Of a stretch of 64,000 bases of DNA, positions 25,173 through 38,753 are shown one piece after another. Origin of the DNA: Antedon mediterranea (lineage: Eukaryota > Echinodermata > Crinoidea > Comatulida > Antedonidae); the NCBI RefSeq assembly GCF_964355755.1, contig NC_092670.1, positions 38,863,795 to 38,927,794 on the forward strand, written 5' to 3'. How positions within the stretch are numbered: the first letter of the stretch is position 1; the number at the start of each line of letters is the position of its first letter. The notes under the pieces were generated by a model, which was given only the letters and a program-made list of their open reading frames with translations, had not been told where the DNA came from and did no database searches. The translations under genes were made by a program, and so were the position numbers.

Positions 25173-25276
25173 AACTCAGTGAAACATGGTATATGATATA
25201 TCTTTTGACAAAACTGTAGTGCACAATGAATAATTTTTCTCAATTTAAATTATCATTTTCGTTCTTTATCTTTCAG

Positions 25277-25895
25277 AGTTGAAAAGAGTGAAAGGACAGA
25301 GCCCACCAACACCGCCTTTGACACCAACGAGTCAAGCGCTAGCTTCGTCAGCCTTTACTCCAGTAAGTAACCTCGGTTTCCCACCACCTGGCCTTCAAAA
25401 ATCAACTGAGCAACTTCCGTTTTTTTCACTGAGCGCAGCTTGGAGTCACGGATATTCGGGGTATCCAGTTATATCGGGCTCGCTTCCCGGAGGATTACCG
25501 TCAGATTTAATCCCGGGTACGATAACGACAAAGATAGATTCGGGAAAATCCAAAGTATCATCCGTAGTACCGCTTTTCAGAGCGCCACAAAATAAGGCAC
25601 CTAAATTTGACTTTGCTAACCTTGCGGATTCGGCGACGAAGCCATGCAATGCTGATCAGAATCTATTAATCCCAGTCTCGACGAAAATACCACATGTCTC
25701 CCGACCAGAAGAACGGAAACGAGGGCGTGGACCGACGAGGGCGAAGAAAGAATTCATCTGCAAATATTGTGGTAGACACTTTACTAAATCATATAATTTG
25801 CTGATTCATGAGAGAACCCACACTGATGAAAGACCGTACTCGTGCGATATCTGCCATAAAGCCTTCAGGCGACAGGACCATCTAAGGGATCACAG
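25277..25895 (+). CDS. OSR: OSR exon 2: N-terminal region and zinc fingers 1-2
   Basis: Encodes most of an Odd-skipped-related transcription factor, a nuclear DNA-binding regulator of mesoderm, gut and kidney-type tissues in animals. Acceptor cttatctttcag precedes AG TTG; the first full codon is TTG, not a start, so translation begins in an upstream exon. In the joined numbering (residue 31 here) there is a Pro/Ser/Thr-rich region ([10 protein letters not shown]), the OSR-typical FDFANLA block at 140-146, a basic stretch [13 protein letters not shown], and finger 1 (C191, C194, H207, H211). Finger 2 begins at C219, C222 and H235; its last His (239) lies in exon 3. The linkers HTDERPY and RRQDHLRDH are near-identical to vertebrate OSR1/2 as I know them. 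The donor is CACAG|GTAAAA, a phase 2 intron. Confidence 0.95.
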
Positions 25896-26552
25896 GTAAA
25901 AGTTTTCTTCAATATGATTTTTTTTTCTTTTGTAATTAAATTATCCTGTCACCTTGTAAAATTGTGACCGATATCTTTGTATTTTTCTGTTATATTATTG
26001 GTATATAGTACAACATTTTCAGCAAATTTTACTTTGTAGCCCATATCCCCCTTGAGAAGTGACCATATTACCTCAAGAGGTGGGGGAGGGGCTAATACTG
26101 TATCTGAAGTAATTAAGGTAGATTAGTTAATACCCACATGGATGGGCTTATATACAAAGATGGGCTTATTCTAGCAATGGTGATGGGTTTATATATGAAG
26201 ATGGGCTTGTTCCAGGAACGGTGTGATAATTGCAATGCCTTTAAATTTAGTTTTCATTTTTTATTATAACAATATATATTATATTAAGGTTTATTCTGTA
26301 TAGCCTTTGAGTTCCTGTTGTTTTATGACTAAACACAGAGGACAATATTACCTCTACCCTTGAACAGTAAACTGACTACAATTTAGCGAATTAATTCCTG
26401 TAAAAGTGTAGGTATGATTTTTGGAATGTTTCCAACTTATTAGAAGGGGGGTAATTTAATTATTTAAATTTATTTTACCCTTCCAATAATGTCAATGTTT
26501 GTTTTGTTTTATGCTATTTCACTCTGTACTATATACTTCTGTACTAAATTAC

Positions 26553-26680
26553 TTAAAGATGTATTGTCCCCCAAAAACATGAAAAATAAGGATTTTTAAA
26601 AATCACACTTTAAATAGGCCATTTTGCATTTTAATAAAGTTAATCACTTCTGTAAAAAAAACCCAAAATAAGTTATTTCA
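26553..26680. repeat. MITE family B, half copy
   Basis: Starts ttaaagatgtattgtccccc and runs through aataggccattttgcatttt into gttaatcacttctg. No matching right terminus is seen. Confidence 0.6.
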
Positions 26681-28717
26681 CTTATAAAAAAGTAAAGGAA
26701 TTTAATTAATCTTTAAAGAAATATAAAAATATATTATATGTTCAACATTTAGAAAGCTAATTTAGTTTAAAGCATTTTAATTGGATTGACAAAAAACAAA
26801 ATAATTACCTGATAAAACCATTAATTTAAAGAACAAAATATTAAATTAACTGGAAATAATCTGGAAATCTTTTTTAAAAATTAAAACTATTTTGTCTTTT
26901 TATAATTAGAATGTTAGAAAAGTTATATAAATTGAAATTATGTAAAATAAAGTTAAAATAAAACTTTTTTACTGTAAACTAAGTTTTTAGAAACTACAGA
27001 TTTTGTTAGTGAAATCTTAGATACTGAATAACTTTATTTGTCCATTATCATATAAAATAATAATAGAAATTGTTCCTAAAGATTGGCAAATATATATATT
27101 TATAGTACAATTAAAAACAGATATATATAAACAAACATAAGAATATACACATGTCATTGCACAAAAACTTAAGTTTAAAAGGGAAAAAAATTAGATTAAA
27201 ATAAAACTTTGTTACTGCAAACTTTTAAACAAAGTTTTTAGCATAAACTACAGATTTGGTAGTGAAATCTTAGATACAGTGTATTCCCAGCTCAGCTGTC
27301 TGTTAAAGTATCAAATACACACATAGGAACAATTAATTGCCGAGCTATTTCCCTTCGCCACATATAACAAGCATGTCGAGAGAGATGTTACACACGTACC
27401 GCCCAATGAATGCTCGTCTGCTTAGTTTGATTAGGTACTAAGCCAGGTTTGTACTAAGTGCAAGCTTAGGATGATGCTGGCTACTTAATTTGTGTTGAGA
27501 ATAGATTTAATAAGATTTGACTGCTAATAGGCCTAAAAAAGAAGGTTTACTTTAATTATTATTTTGTTTATTTTTTATTTATTTATTTATTTAATCTGTC
27601 TTTATGCTGAATGACACTTTCAGTGCTAAAGCATTGATTTCCAAAGTGGTTCAGTAGAGAACATTAACTAGTTAATTAATTATTAAAAGTAGACTAAATA
27701 TTATGAAATTATAAATCAGGTACAAAATTGAGGCTCACTATACTTGTTAAGTACAGTAGTTTATTAGTCTTAATGATCATAATTCTAAACATTTACTTGT
27801 TTTAGTATTTAGTTTTGTTAAAATAATAATAATTTATCGGAAACTTTACTTTTACAACAGTGACACACTTTGATGATAAGGTGCGTCCAAATAAAGCATA
27901 CAAAAATAAATAAAATTATTAACTTAAAATGAATCAAAATAATTGTAAAAATAATATCTACATAATAGAAATCTTTTTCAAAGGCATTTTATTTAATATA
28001 TAAATATTTTACTAATTGTATTAGCTATGGTTTTGAAGATGAAAACAACCTCTTTATAGAGAAACAAATACCAAACAGTCAATAAAAACTTGTGAAATTA
28101 TTATCAAGTTATCCGCGGACATTCGTAAGCACATCCACAGAGTTTTCATAAATGTTGTGAACTTATAAAGTTCATTGTTAAGTTGACTTTAAAACTGCAG
28201 AGAAGATGGCAATATTGTTATTATTATATTCTACCATATGAGCAATATACCATTTTTTATTGGGTTTTGTGTGTAAAGAACAATGAACATATCGTTGTAG
28301 TGTTTAGCTGGGTTCAAAGTAATGCAGGTATGACGACCATGTAATGTGCAGAAATGACATATGGTATAATTTCTTTTTTTCAAAACATGCTTAAAGAATA
28401 ATAAGTTTTAGTAATATACCGTCCCAGGCAAAGATTAAACCATTAAGACAATGAGATTTAAAAGAGCAAACATTGACAAAAAATCTTCTATATTTAGAAT
28501 TTATTTATTTGCCTTAAGAATGGATTGAAACGGACGGAATGTTATCTGTAAATCTGGTAACCATGACAGCCCATGTTGTCCAGTACTGACCAGTACGTGT
28601 TAAAAGGTGTGTCCTGAACCATTCGTCATATTGACAAACATTTAAGCTGAACAAACATTACTATTATCTAAATGACATCTTATTTTCTCATACTTAAGAT
28701 CTGTTCCACAACGATTT

Positions 28718-28839
28718 AAGCTTTGTCTACACCGTCAAACTAGTTTGACAAAATAAAGTGTACCCAAATATGGTAGTGGTATACCCGAATATGGTAGTGA
28801 TATGAAATCACATAAAGTTTGAAAGTGTAGACAGGGCTT
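28718..28839. mobile_element. MITE family A, copy 7
   Basis: Ends aagctttgtctacaccgtca and agtgtagacagggcttt. Internal order is reversed relative to copy 6 (CCAAATATGG reads first), so copies 6 and 7 form an inverted pair around OSR exon 2. Confidence 0.8.
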
Positions 28840-30104
28840 TAGTTGCACATCTGCTTTTGTTTGAACACAAGGGGAAGGGGGGGGGGCTTTATTAAATATC
28901 AATAATATGGAATTTTGTTATTGTATAGTGCTTTGTTATTGATTAAATGTAAATGCCTATATGGACCGTCCTTATTGGCTTAACTGGAATTTGCTCTACA
29001 AACTCTACTACCATGATCACGTGGAGGACATCCCATCTTTTGTTTTTATAAAATGTACCAAATTCTACCAAATTTAGAACAAAGGGACTAGTCACGGAGG
29101 GGTAGGATGATGGTAGAAATGGTAAAGCATCTTGCTTGACGTTAAAATAAAGATGGTGCAACAAGTTTTATTTCTTGTGGCATAAGAGACTGAATCCTAA
29201 CACCATTGTGCCATAAATTATTATTACAAAAAATATTAAACTATAAACAAAATTCTATGTTTGGCATTATCAAATACTATAGTCTTTATTTTTAATATGT
29301 ATACAACAATGCTTTTAGCTTTTGCTGCTTTTTGTATTATTTTTTTACGCCAAAATAAATAACAAATAAAAAAAAAAGAGAATCTTCTTAACCTTACAAT
29401 ACATGGATCTAAGAATTTTAAACGATTTAAAATACTTCACTGTTAAAAATAAAAACCACATGTTAGATTTCGGAGTATCTATCCATTCGTGTGTTTGACA
29501 CGTAAATGATGATCATACAGTATAGTACCTGACACAGGATGCTATTTTTCTAATAGATGTGTCAAACTGTATGATTTTTAAAGATATTTGTCAAAGTAAT
29601 CTCACGTTATTCTTGATGCAGGTCAAACTTTATAGGAAAATATAATGTTGTAGCACATACTTTAATTTTGTTATTAAGAAAAACTTTTGCAGAATCTTTA
29701 TTGATTATTAACGCAACGATTGCAATATAATGTATACAAACATATTGATCATTTTGCAGGCAAATTATTTCAAATATGGAAGTAAGCTTACACCTATATA
29801 AACTTTATTTATTCATGAGACTGATGTACAGCACAACTCATTCAATCAACAATAATTGTTTTTACACAAGTTTGTGATGTTACAAAATTAATAAATACGA
29901 AAAAGAAAGAAAAATTTGAAAAGAAAATTACAGCAGAATCCCTTTTTTTGGAAACTCCAAATATTGAAGTGAGCTTATACTAGTCTTGTGTGGGCTTATT
30001 CTCGAGTCTACGATAATTTCAATAACAAAAAAATATTTGATATATCAATCATTATAAGATAAAATATTCCAACAAGAGAAAGAAGTACGTACATACTTGA
30101 ATTG

Positions 30105-30606
30105 TTATCAACTTATCAGGAACTGTAAGTGCCGGAAGCTGGCTTTGGATTAATTAAAAGAAAGTTAGCATAATAACTGTGATAAGCATATCACCTGTCA
30201 TATTAGTAGCTGATTGGTGATCACGATGATTTTGACGTTTTGTGTACCCTCTGTCACGGCACTTCTCACATAGTTTGACATCATCATATTTACACCAACA
30301 ACAGTTCTATTTCTCTTATCATCTGTCAGTCAAAAATTATCATGACAAGGCTTTTGTTTTCGAGAGTTGTTAATGATAACTGGAATCATGTAGGCAGTTT
30401 TTGATTGAGTGGGAGTTTAAAGCGTTGCTAGATAACGCGGCTGGACGTGCGTGACATGGTGGCTCGAATATTTACGATTTTTAAACAATGAAATGGCAGG
30501 TTTGTCATTCACAAATTTGATTGTTTATTGAGAAAATTATTAATAAGTTTTACGACAAACAATCGCTGAAATATTGTAATTGTTTGCGAAGGAAAATTAT
30601 TGATAA
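30105..30606 (+). promoter_or_regulatory. Candidate intronic enhancer with clustered GATA sites
   Basis: WGATAA words on either strand occur at 30105, 30113, 30180, 30316, 30374, 30430 and 30601. The same block holds several TGTCA/TGACA words (30196, 30324 and others) and lies in a less AT-rich part of OSR intron 2 without recognisable repeats. GATA factors act in endomesoderm, where OSR genes are often expressed; a regulatory link is inference. Confidence 0.3.
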
Positions 30607-30897
30607 TCATCGTCTTCATCGGGCAACTAATTTATGCACTTGAACGCCACGCCGTTTGTCAACAACAAAGTTGAAGTTTTTATGAAAAGCGTGAAATCTA
30701 TTATCTTTTGATCTACTTATGAAATTAATTGTTCTTTATTTCATGATAAATGTATGTAGAACTCAATTAATGGTATTCATACAAATAGCAACTAATAGTA
30801 CAATAAATACCAATATAACTACATTACAATCCTATTACAGTACTAGGATATTTAATTTGATATATATTATATTTATCTATCTATCTTTGTCCAAGTA

Positions 30898-31142
30898 CTC
30901 TTGCTTGCACTGATGAAATCTGGCTATTTTACGTTTTGATTTAGCATTTCGCTTTTTTTTTTTATCTCCATTGAGATACAGCCACTGAAACCCACAGCAT
31001 TGTCATTTTTCAGTAATTTGCCCTTGGATTTATATATAATATATGTATATATAGACACAAAGTAGGATGAAGGGCTAGTGCTGCCTGAAAGCTCTGCTAA
31101 CATTTCTGGCTGTTTTACTTTATCGTTTTGACTTAGCTTTTC
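30898..31142. repeat. Dispersed repeat A, two further copies
   Basis: Bases 30898-31045 and 31063-31142 repeat the 163-360 element. The second keeps agggctagtg-ctgcct-gaaagctctgctaac, so helix II of the hammerhead-like core survives as a wobble pair, but CTGATGA has become AGGATGA. The first has lost the middle of the core (ctgatgaaatctggct). Confidence 0.65.
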
Positions 31143-31195
31143 GGTAACTGGTATATTAAGAGTATGCTCAGACATAAAGAGTTATGGTATCATTT

Positions 31196-31545
31196 TTAAA
31201 ATACATTAGCATATAGTGATGTTTTGAGATTGATAGCTGTTCAGACTAGTGGAGCATTTAATTGTAGGTGGATTCCGCTAATCTTTCTGTAGTTCAGAGT
31301 TATGGAGTAACATGGTTTTATATTGAAAAAACATATTAATGTTTTGAGATTATCTTAAAGCAGTTCAGACTAGTGGAGCATTTAATTGTAGGTGGATTCC
31401 GCTAATCTTTTTGTAATTCAGAGTTATTGGAGTAAAATGGTTTTATATTGAAAAAACATATAGTGATGTTTTGAGATTTATCTTAAAGCTGTTCAGACTA
31501 GTGGAGCATTTATTTGCAGGTGGATTCCGCTAATCTTTCTATACA
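31196..31545. repeat. Tandem repeat, about 124-128-bp unit, three copies
   Basis: The core tcagactagtggagcattta, followed by gtaggtggattccgctaatc, begins at 31241, 31365 and 31493. Between cores, catggttttatattgaaaaa is shared. It lies in OSR intron 2. Confidence 0.9.
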
Positions 31546-33859
31546 ATGGAGTTATTCGGCACATACAATACAAATTCATAGGTCTGAACAATCGGTGTCA
31601 TGTTCAGCAGAGGTGATATTCTTTTGGTTGAATGTTAAATGTTGCGTCTTGACAAAACATCGGCCGGCAGAAGCTGATACGATGTGGCAGGGAGTTAATC
31701 CTACTAGATAATAGAGTCAATCGCCACTCATCTCAAAACTATCAAACGCGCTTTATTTGTTAGTTCTATACAGATTACTCCCAATGACTCACGTTCATAT
31801 TTAGTCTTTATAACTATTTACAGATGTTCCCGCTGAAATTTTACAGTGCATTATTTGTGAAATCATTGAGATTTGTGACATTTGTTATTCCCAGGCCCCA
31901 ATCTTATTCATGTTTATTTGATGTTTTTTTAAAGGATTCATAAAAAATGGTTTTCGAAATGTTCTAGTTTTTATGCAGATTATTTCGTAACATTTAAACA
32001 TCGTAACCGTGACTTATCCTCGTAAAAGTTTAAGATGTTAATCAAATAACTACTGCTTCTGTTACTGCCAACAAACAATAAGATATAAAAATAAATAGCA
32101 TGGTAATTATAAAGCCTAATATTATTTAATATTCTATTGACATCATAGAGCAACCTAGAAAAGACTTAAATCGTCCTTGGGACCAGCTATAGGGAATTCA
32201 GTGACTTAATGCTATTCCGCCGAAAAGTCTTCCGATACTTATCTCCAACTTTTTGGCTTCTCAACTTGATGAAGATCCTTCAGTGTTTACTATTTATTTA
32301 CTTAGTGCACTGATTTTCAAAGTGGTACCGTAAAGATCCTTTGCTATTTCTTTTATTTTCTTTTAGTGTTACTAAATCTTAAATTTGAAAATTTAGTTGG
32401 GTTATGGGAAGATTCTTCTTCTTCTTGCTATGGATTAGTTGTAATTGCTGTCTGTAAAATATAAATTTATTGACTAACTATATAGATACAAACAAATTAA
32501 ACTGGTCAAATTTAAGATAAGAAAAGATAAATCTTTATTGTCATGACCACAACAAGGCGAACAAGAGGGATAAAATACATTATCTTTGAAAATGTTGAGT
32601 TGGAGACATGTATTGTGGACAAAAGGATAGATAAAATAGAAATTGTTTTAGACACAGATTCATTTAATTCTAAATAAATATTCTTGGTATCTTTGAAACC
32701 AATTTAGTAATATTTAAAAAACTTATTGTTTTTTTTCTATCTTTTGTTTAATTTAGTAAATGTAATATTTTAGTAGGCTTATTCTTTTTGTCTGACCTAT
32801 GTTAATACTTCTTCTGCAGCTGATTTGACATTTTGACCTTATGTGGTATCCATATTGACACTTAGTTTGCTTGTCCACACGAAACAATATCGATTCATCT
32901 CTACACGCACGTTGGCATATTAACAGCCATGCAAACTGCTATAATAGGAATTTTATTTTTATCATTTGGTCACTTCCTCCGAAAACAAATAAACAGCATA
33001 ACATTGAGAACAGAAGCTTAAGTATCACCACACCCTTGGTAACGGTTACGTCACGAGAAAACCGCGCTATAAACGAAGGCAGATGGGTTGATGATCAGAC
33101 GTATAAGTGACTGATACGTTGTTAAAATGCATGGTCACGTATTCCATATAGATGCTACATTAACCACTGTACATCAACCGATGTGCAGTGTTAGCTTTAC
33201 TTGTGTCGTTTTAAGTCAACATAATTTTTCTAAGTTTGGCTAGAATATATGATATCTCAAGTGTTTATTTGCCTCTTCCAAATATTTGGAATGACCCATA
33301 GAATATTTTTGCGGTGTTCGTGGCAAAGTATACAGATTTCAATTGTCTTCTGATTACAGAAGTTTTACGTGATACAGCTTAAGAATCTGAGCATTGTCAT
33401 ACAATTACTATTGTTATAGTATGATCAAAGCTAAATAAACTGATTTAAAACAAAGGTTAACCCGATAATATAATTTAATATTAGTTTATCATATTTATTT
33501 GTAAATAATATAAATATTTTAGAATTTGATTAAACTTTAATCAACATTAGTCATAATCATATGTTACTTTTATATAATAATATATATTATATAATAACTT
33601 TAAAAATAGATAATCTATGTTTTAGCCGACATCCAAACATGACTTGCAGTATCCATGAGCTGTTTTAAACTTTTTTAAAAACTCATATTTTCATTCTTTT
33701 TATTTTTATAAATAAATTGTATATTAAATTGTAGCATTTTACTGTAATTAAAGCTACATTTTAATCTTTCTATTAGTCGTTTCAACATTTTATGGAATAT
33801 TTTTTTTAAATTTAATGTGTTATTATTTGAACATATTGCTTTAAATATCATTACATGTA

Positions 33860-34023
33860 AAGTTCTGTCTACACTATCAAACTTTATGTGACAAAAAAAT
33901 GCGATGTGCCCTAATATGGACATGATGATGTCATATCACTACCATATTTGGGCATATCATAATAATACCATATTTCGACACAATTTATTTTATCAAACTA
34001 GTTTGATAATGTAGACAGAGCTT
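33860..34023. mobile_element. MITE family A, copy 8
   Basis: Ends aagttctgtctacactatca and tgataatgtagacagagctt. CArG boxes CCTAATATGG and CCATATTTGG are present. Forward orientation. Confidence 0.85.
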
Positions 34024-34547
34024 TATTTTCAAACAAGTGACTGTCAAATACGCATCTGAGTCAACATTAACATTAGCATGTTTCTTTTATTTTTAATTTT
34101 TATTATTTACGGTAACAAGATAGGAGAAATCTTATCAGATTCGATTTCATAACAAAAAAGTTACAAAGTAAAAGTTTACCCAGATAATGATCAATTTCCT
34201 AATTGGCTCCTTGATGTCTTAATGAAGCATAAGACAACACGGCTGTATTGTTTTATGTATTATATCAGTAACCTTTGTAATATTTCATACTACTTATTTT
34301 GTTATTGTTTGTTGCTGAAACTAGATCGTAATTAATACAGTATGCTGGTAGTAGTGTGGCATGCTTTCTGATATGCGTTAATACACAGTTGGTCAGTGTA
34401 AAGTTTATGGCTCGGTTTTTTTCGACCAGCACTTAATTCTAAGAAGTGTCCTCGAAAACTAGATTAAATATGTCAACTGCAATTTACAGTAATTAATTGT
34501 TTGTTTTTAAGTTGCATTTTATTTGTGCTAGCATTTTTGTTTAACAT

Positions 34548-34697
34548 CAGTGGTGTAACGCAGATGCCTGAGGCCTTGGGCGTTCTTAGCCTTTTTGGAC
34601 ATATTTTAATGCCTGTTTTTTCCTATGGGCTCAGGGGCCCAATAAGATCCGGGGCCCCTGGGTTTAGCTAGTGAGCGCTCAAGTCATTATGCCACTG
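34548..34697. mobile_element. MITE with CAGTGGTGTAACG ends
   Basis: Left cagtggtgtaacgcag and right cattatgccactg are inverted repeats. The body is GC-rich (ggggcccaataagatccgg). A relative lies at 42767-42924. Terminal CAGTG suggests a hAT-like element, but superfamily is not proven. Confidence 0.6.
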
Positions 34698-34910
34698 TTT
34701 AACATATATTTAGTGTGTGCATAGAAGAACATATTGTCTTGTCTGAAGGAACAATCAAAATTTCTGTTTTTATGCGAGAATTGTCAGAATTAGTTTGCAT
34801 GCCGATCCATAGATACGTAGACACATAGATAGAAGAATAGATAGATCAAGATTTAGCTCGTAGAATCAAAGGTAAAGTGAATCCTGTATTCATTCTAAAT
34901 GTATGGAAAT

Positions 34911-35043
34911 AAGCTATATATGGTAGTGATATGCCCAAATATGGTAGTGATATGCCCAAATATGGTAGTGATATGACCTCATCATGTTCATATATGGATA
35001 CATTACATTTTTTTTGTCACATTTGATAGTGTAGACAGGGCTT
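34911..35043. mobile_element. MITE family A, copy 9, just upstream of OSR exon 3
   Basis: Left end worn, right end tttgatagtgtagacagggc. It holds two CCAAATATGG boxes and ends 99 bp before the exon 3 start. Reverse orientation. Confidence 0.8.
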
Positions 35044-35088
35044 AATACCATTTGAGTAATTACTACTACTGTTAATATGATAATTTGA

Positions 35089-35415
<327 letters not shown>

Positions 35416-36019
35416 GCGTCTAGAAGATAAAGGCACACTTCATGCATTCCAACTCAGGGTTTTGTCACAGTCGGGGTGGGTGGATCGTTTACCTTACTTA
35501 AAATTATGAAGGGATAAAAAGTTAGTATAAAAAAAACGGAGATTTAAGTGTTAATGTTTACTTTAGTTTAAATAGAGGGAGTAAAAACTGTTAAAATATG
35601 TGTGAACAGTTTTTAAAATAATGGTTTTGAAAGAATATACCATTAAAATGAGCGAAAAGTGTGAAATACATATTATTATGATAATTTGAAATTCATAAGC
35701 AAAGTATCAAAAGTGATGATTTATAAATAATTGTAATAAATTGTATATTTTATAAAAAAATTATTACGTAAAATTAGTTAAACCCTGTAAAAATATGTAC
35801 AAAATTCTTTTTAATAAAAAGGGAAAGAAACTTGTTCTTGAAGAAGGTAAAAGGAAATATCGGTTGAAAGCACAGGAGGTCTTCCTATCTGCATCCAATT
35901 GTTTATAAAGGTATTTTATCTAAAGGACCTGTAGTACTTTATTCTATACATCCTTATCCACACCTACGGATAAGGGTGTGCTCATTGTGTTTAATAAAGG
36001 TTAGTATAGTTATATTCAT
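35416..36019 (+). other. Likely OSR 3' untranslated region
   Basis: AT-rich sequence after the stop. AATAAA words at about 35814 and 35991 are candidate poly(A) signals; I cannot tell which is used. Confidence 0.4.
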
Positions 36020-36665
36020 ATTAGCTTCCATGTGTTTTCTACGACTTCCTCAAGGATTGCTTCCAAGATAAAACAATCGCCTTGTAGATGAACACTCCCT
36101 CAAGTAGCCAAACCTATCCCAAGTCGCTACCTTTGTTGGTAGCTTCAGTGTTATTTCTATTACTCGTAGCTTCCATATAATTTGAATTACTTCCTATAGG
36201 ATTCTTTTCAAGATAAACTCCTTGATGGTGGACACTCCCTCAAGTAGACAAACCTATCCAAATCATCTCCGTATTTAAAATTTGAAGAGTTTTAATGTTG
36301 TTTCAATTCCTGGTGGTAGCATCCATATAATTTGAATTATTTCCTATAGGATTCTTTTTAAGATAAACTCCTTGATGGTGGACACTCCCTCAAGTAGACA
36401 AACCTATCCAAATCATCTCCGTATTTAAAATTTGAAGAGTTTTAATTGTTGTTTCTATTTCTGGTGGTAGCATCCATATAATTTGAATTATTTCCTATAG
36501 GATTCTTTTTAAGATAAACTCCTTGATGGTGGACACTCCCTCAAGTAGACAAACCTATCCAAATCATTTCCGTATTTAAAACTTGAAGAGTTTTAATTGT
36601 TGTTTCTATTTCTGGTGGTAGCTTCCATGTGTTTTGTACAATTTCTTATTAGATTTCTTTTTAAA
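36020..36665. repeat. Tandem repeat, about 149-bp unit, four copies
   Basis: The core gataaactccttgatggtgg, followed by acactccctcaagtag, occurs at 36212, 36361 and 36511, with a diverged first unit at about 36068. The last units are nearly identical, so expansion is recent. It lies just downstream of the OSR gene and may be part of a long 3' UTR. Confidence 0.9.
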
Positions 36666-37115
36666 GATGAACTCTCACTCAGTTTCTTCAGTCAATCTAA
36701 TTGTCTATAAGCCAACAGAATTACCCCTTTTTTATCTTGATTTAGTCAAACCAGGGAGTTGCAACAAACCAGGAAGAGACGTTAAATTATATAAATACTT
36801 AATTTTCACACTTTATTATTCAAATTTTATTTTACATACTTTATAAGCCAAAATAATTATAAACATTTATATTCGTCAGACACGGTGGCCAGCAGGCAGC
36901 AACGTGTAGGCCTACCGCTAGGGAAGTTATACTTCTTGATCACTTCCTCAATGTGGCTATTGAGTGTCTATCAATCACTTGCATTCCCCCAAATAAATTA
37001 ACCTACCCATACTTAATCTATGATACCAATCAAGCTAACCGATCTTTAAAAAATATTTTAAAATTTAAATTCAAATGGTTTTTTAAAACTATATAGGCCT
37101 CAATTTGGTTATATA

Positions 37116-37259
37116 AAGCTCTGTATGCACTATAAAACTTTATGTGACAGAAAAATGTGATGTGCCCATATATTACTACCATATTTAAGCATATCACCAC
37201 CATATTTGGGTACATCACACTTTTGTTGTCAAACGAGTTTGATAGTGTAGACAGAGCTT
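37116..37259. mobile_element. MITE family A, copy 10
   Basis: Ends aagctctgtatgcactataa and tttgatagtgtagacagagc. TAA lies directly outside on both sides if the end is taken as AGCTCTG, a possible 3-bp target duplication. One CArG box. Confidence 0.85.
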
Positions 37260-38392
37260 AAGATAGTAAATAAAATAGCTATCCAAGCAAAATTTAATAA
37301 CATTTTAAAAACATTAAAACAATGTTTTTATATTAAATAAAAAGCTATAAAAAAACATTTATACTACAATTATTATTATTCATACATTTGAACCACACAT
37401 TTTTACTGCATTTTTTTGATTTGAAAACAGTTTTGTATTTTATCGTTTAATTCTTTCTACATTCTTTCAACACTATTTATTAATATATACATTTTTGAAC
37501 CCAATTTGTAAAATGAATCCTAACTTTATGTATTGTAAATAGATCGTGTAACTTTTTATCTGTTTAGCATATTGTTGTAAATACAGAATGAATAGATATT
37601 GATTGAAATATAATTATTTAAAATTAATTTGTAACAAAATTAATGTAATCTATATATTCTATACCAATAAATAATGGTGCTGATTAAATGATTGGTGGAT
37701 TATATTAATTATAATACACCTGAGTGTATATCCTTACTATCTTTATTGGTTAATTTTGTAACATGTGCCGTGCATTATTTAGTTCTATTGCATGGTAAAA
37801 CTTCTGATTCATAATTCTAGTGCACACTCAACTTTTGTAAACATTTTGAGAATGTTGAAGGTTGGTGAATGTTTTGCGTATGGAAAACCAACTTGTAGTG
37901 TATGCTGTATCTAAGAACTTTAAACTGCGACCAAATTCTGAATGTTATAAATCTTGTTACATAAATCCTCTCATTTCAAATAATCTTTATTCTATTGAAT
38001 AATTTACAATTTATTATAAAAGTATAGCAATAATTGTAACAAATTCACATTAAAACAAAGTATACTTTTTTGTGCTATTATATAAATAATAAAAAGAAAT
38101 TTATAATTAAAAAAAATAAAATATATTGCTGCTAAGTTCATCAAAATACTTTTAAATGAATATACATATGATTAAACTATGAGATGTATTTTCTGTGAAA
38201 TTATAGGCAAAATATTTTTGATGAAAAATTTAATAAAATAATTTTATATAAGTAGAATTCGTTGAAATTCTACAAGTCATTGATTTAAATGGTGCTGAAA
38301 TTAAATACAAATTATTTATTTTTATGATAAATATCAAATATTGATAATTAGTAATTATTATTGTATACATTGTAGATAAGCATGTCAAGATT

Positions 38393-38598
38393 TTCTACTC
38401 CAGTAACTGCAACAACTTCAATATAATTACTGCAGTAATAATATTAATTTACTTTTATTCAACAAAAACCACTTCCAAAGTTAGAAGCCATGGTCAAATG
38501 AGACCAGATTATATGCAACTTTTACAATACTGTATAATACAATTACAACAAAATATGATCAAAAACTGACCAAAAAATTAACAATTACTGCAGTAGAA
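38393..38598. mobile_element. MITE family D, copy 3
   Basis: Left ttctactccagtaactgca, right aattactgcagtagaat. Matches copies at 10567 and 14911. Confidence 0.6.
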
Positions 38599-38689
38599 TA
38601 TTATTAACATTATTTCTAAAAGCTGTAAAATAAATTAAGTACATCTTTGTAGAATGTAAGTTTTGTATGTAGATAGTAATGTGTATCTC

Positions 38690-38753
38690 TTGTTAATGTT
38701 CTTGTAACATTTAGAATCATGTTGTTAATGTTCTTGTAACATTTAGAATCATG
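38690..38753. repeat. Direct duplication, 32-bp unit
   Basis: ttgttaatgttcttgtaaca plus tttagaatcatg is present twice in a row without differences. Confidence 0.9.

Larger units (their letters stand above)
11670..25276 (+). other. OSR intron 1 (if the first exon is right)
   Basis: 13.6 kb of AT-rich DNA with no supported exon. It contains MITE copies (14911, 16264, 16677, 21468, 21717, 25048), a hammerhead-like motif at 13481 and another at 20250, the four-unit minisatellite at 17690, a tRNA-like gene at 20453, a DR1 site at 19583 and a small direct duplication at 24255. The stretches 22640-23180 and 23560-24060 are clearly less AT-rich than their surroundings and could be cis-regulatory; this is inference from composition only. 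The acceptor before exon 2 is tttatctttcag. Confidence 0.5.
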
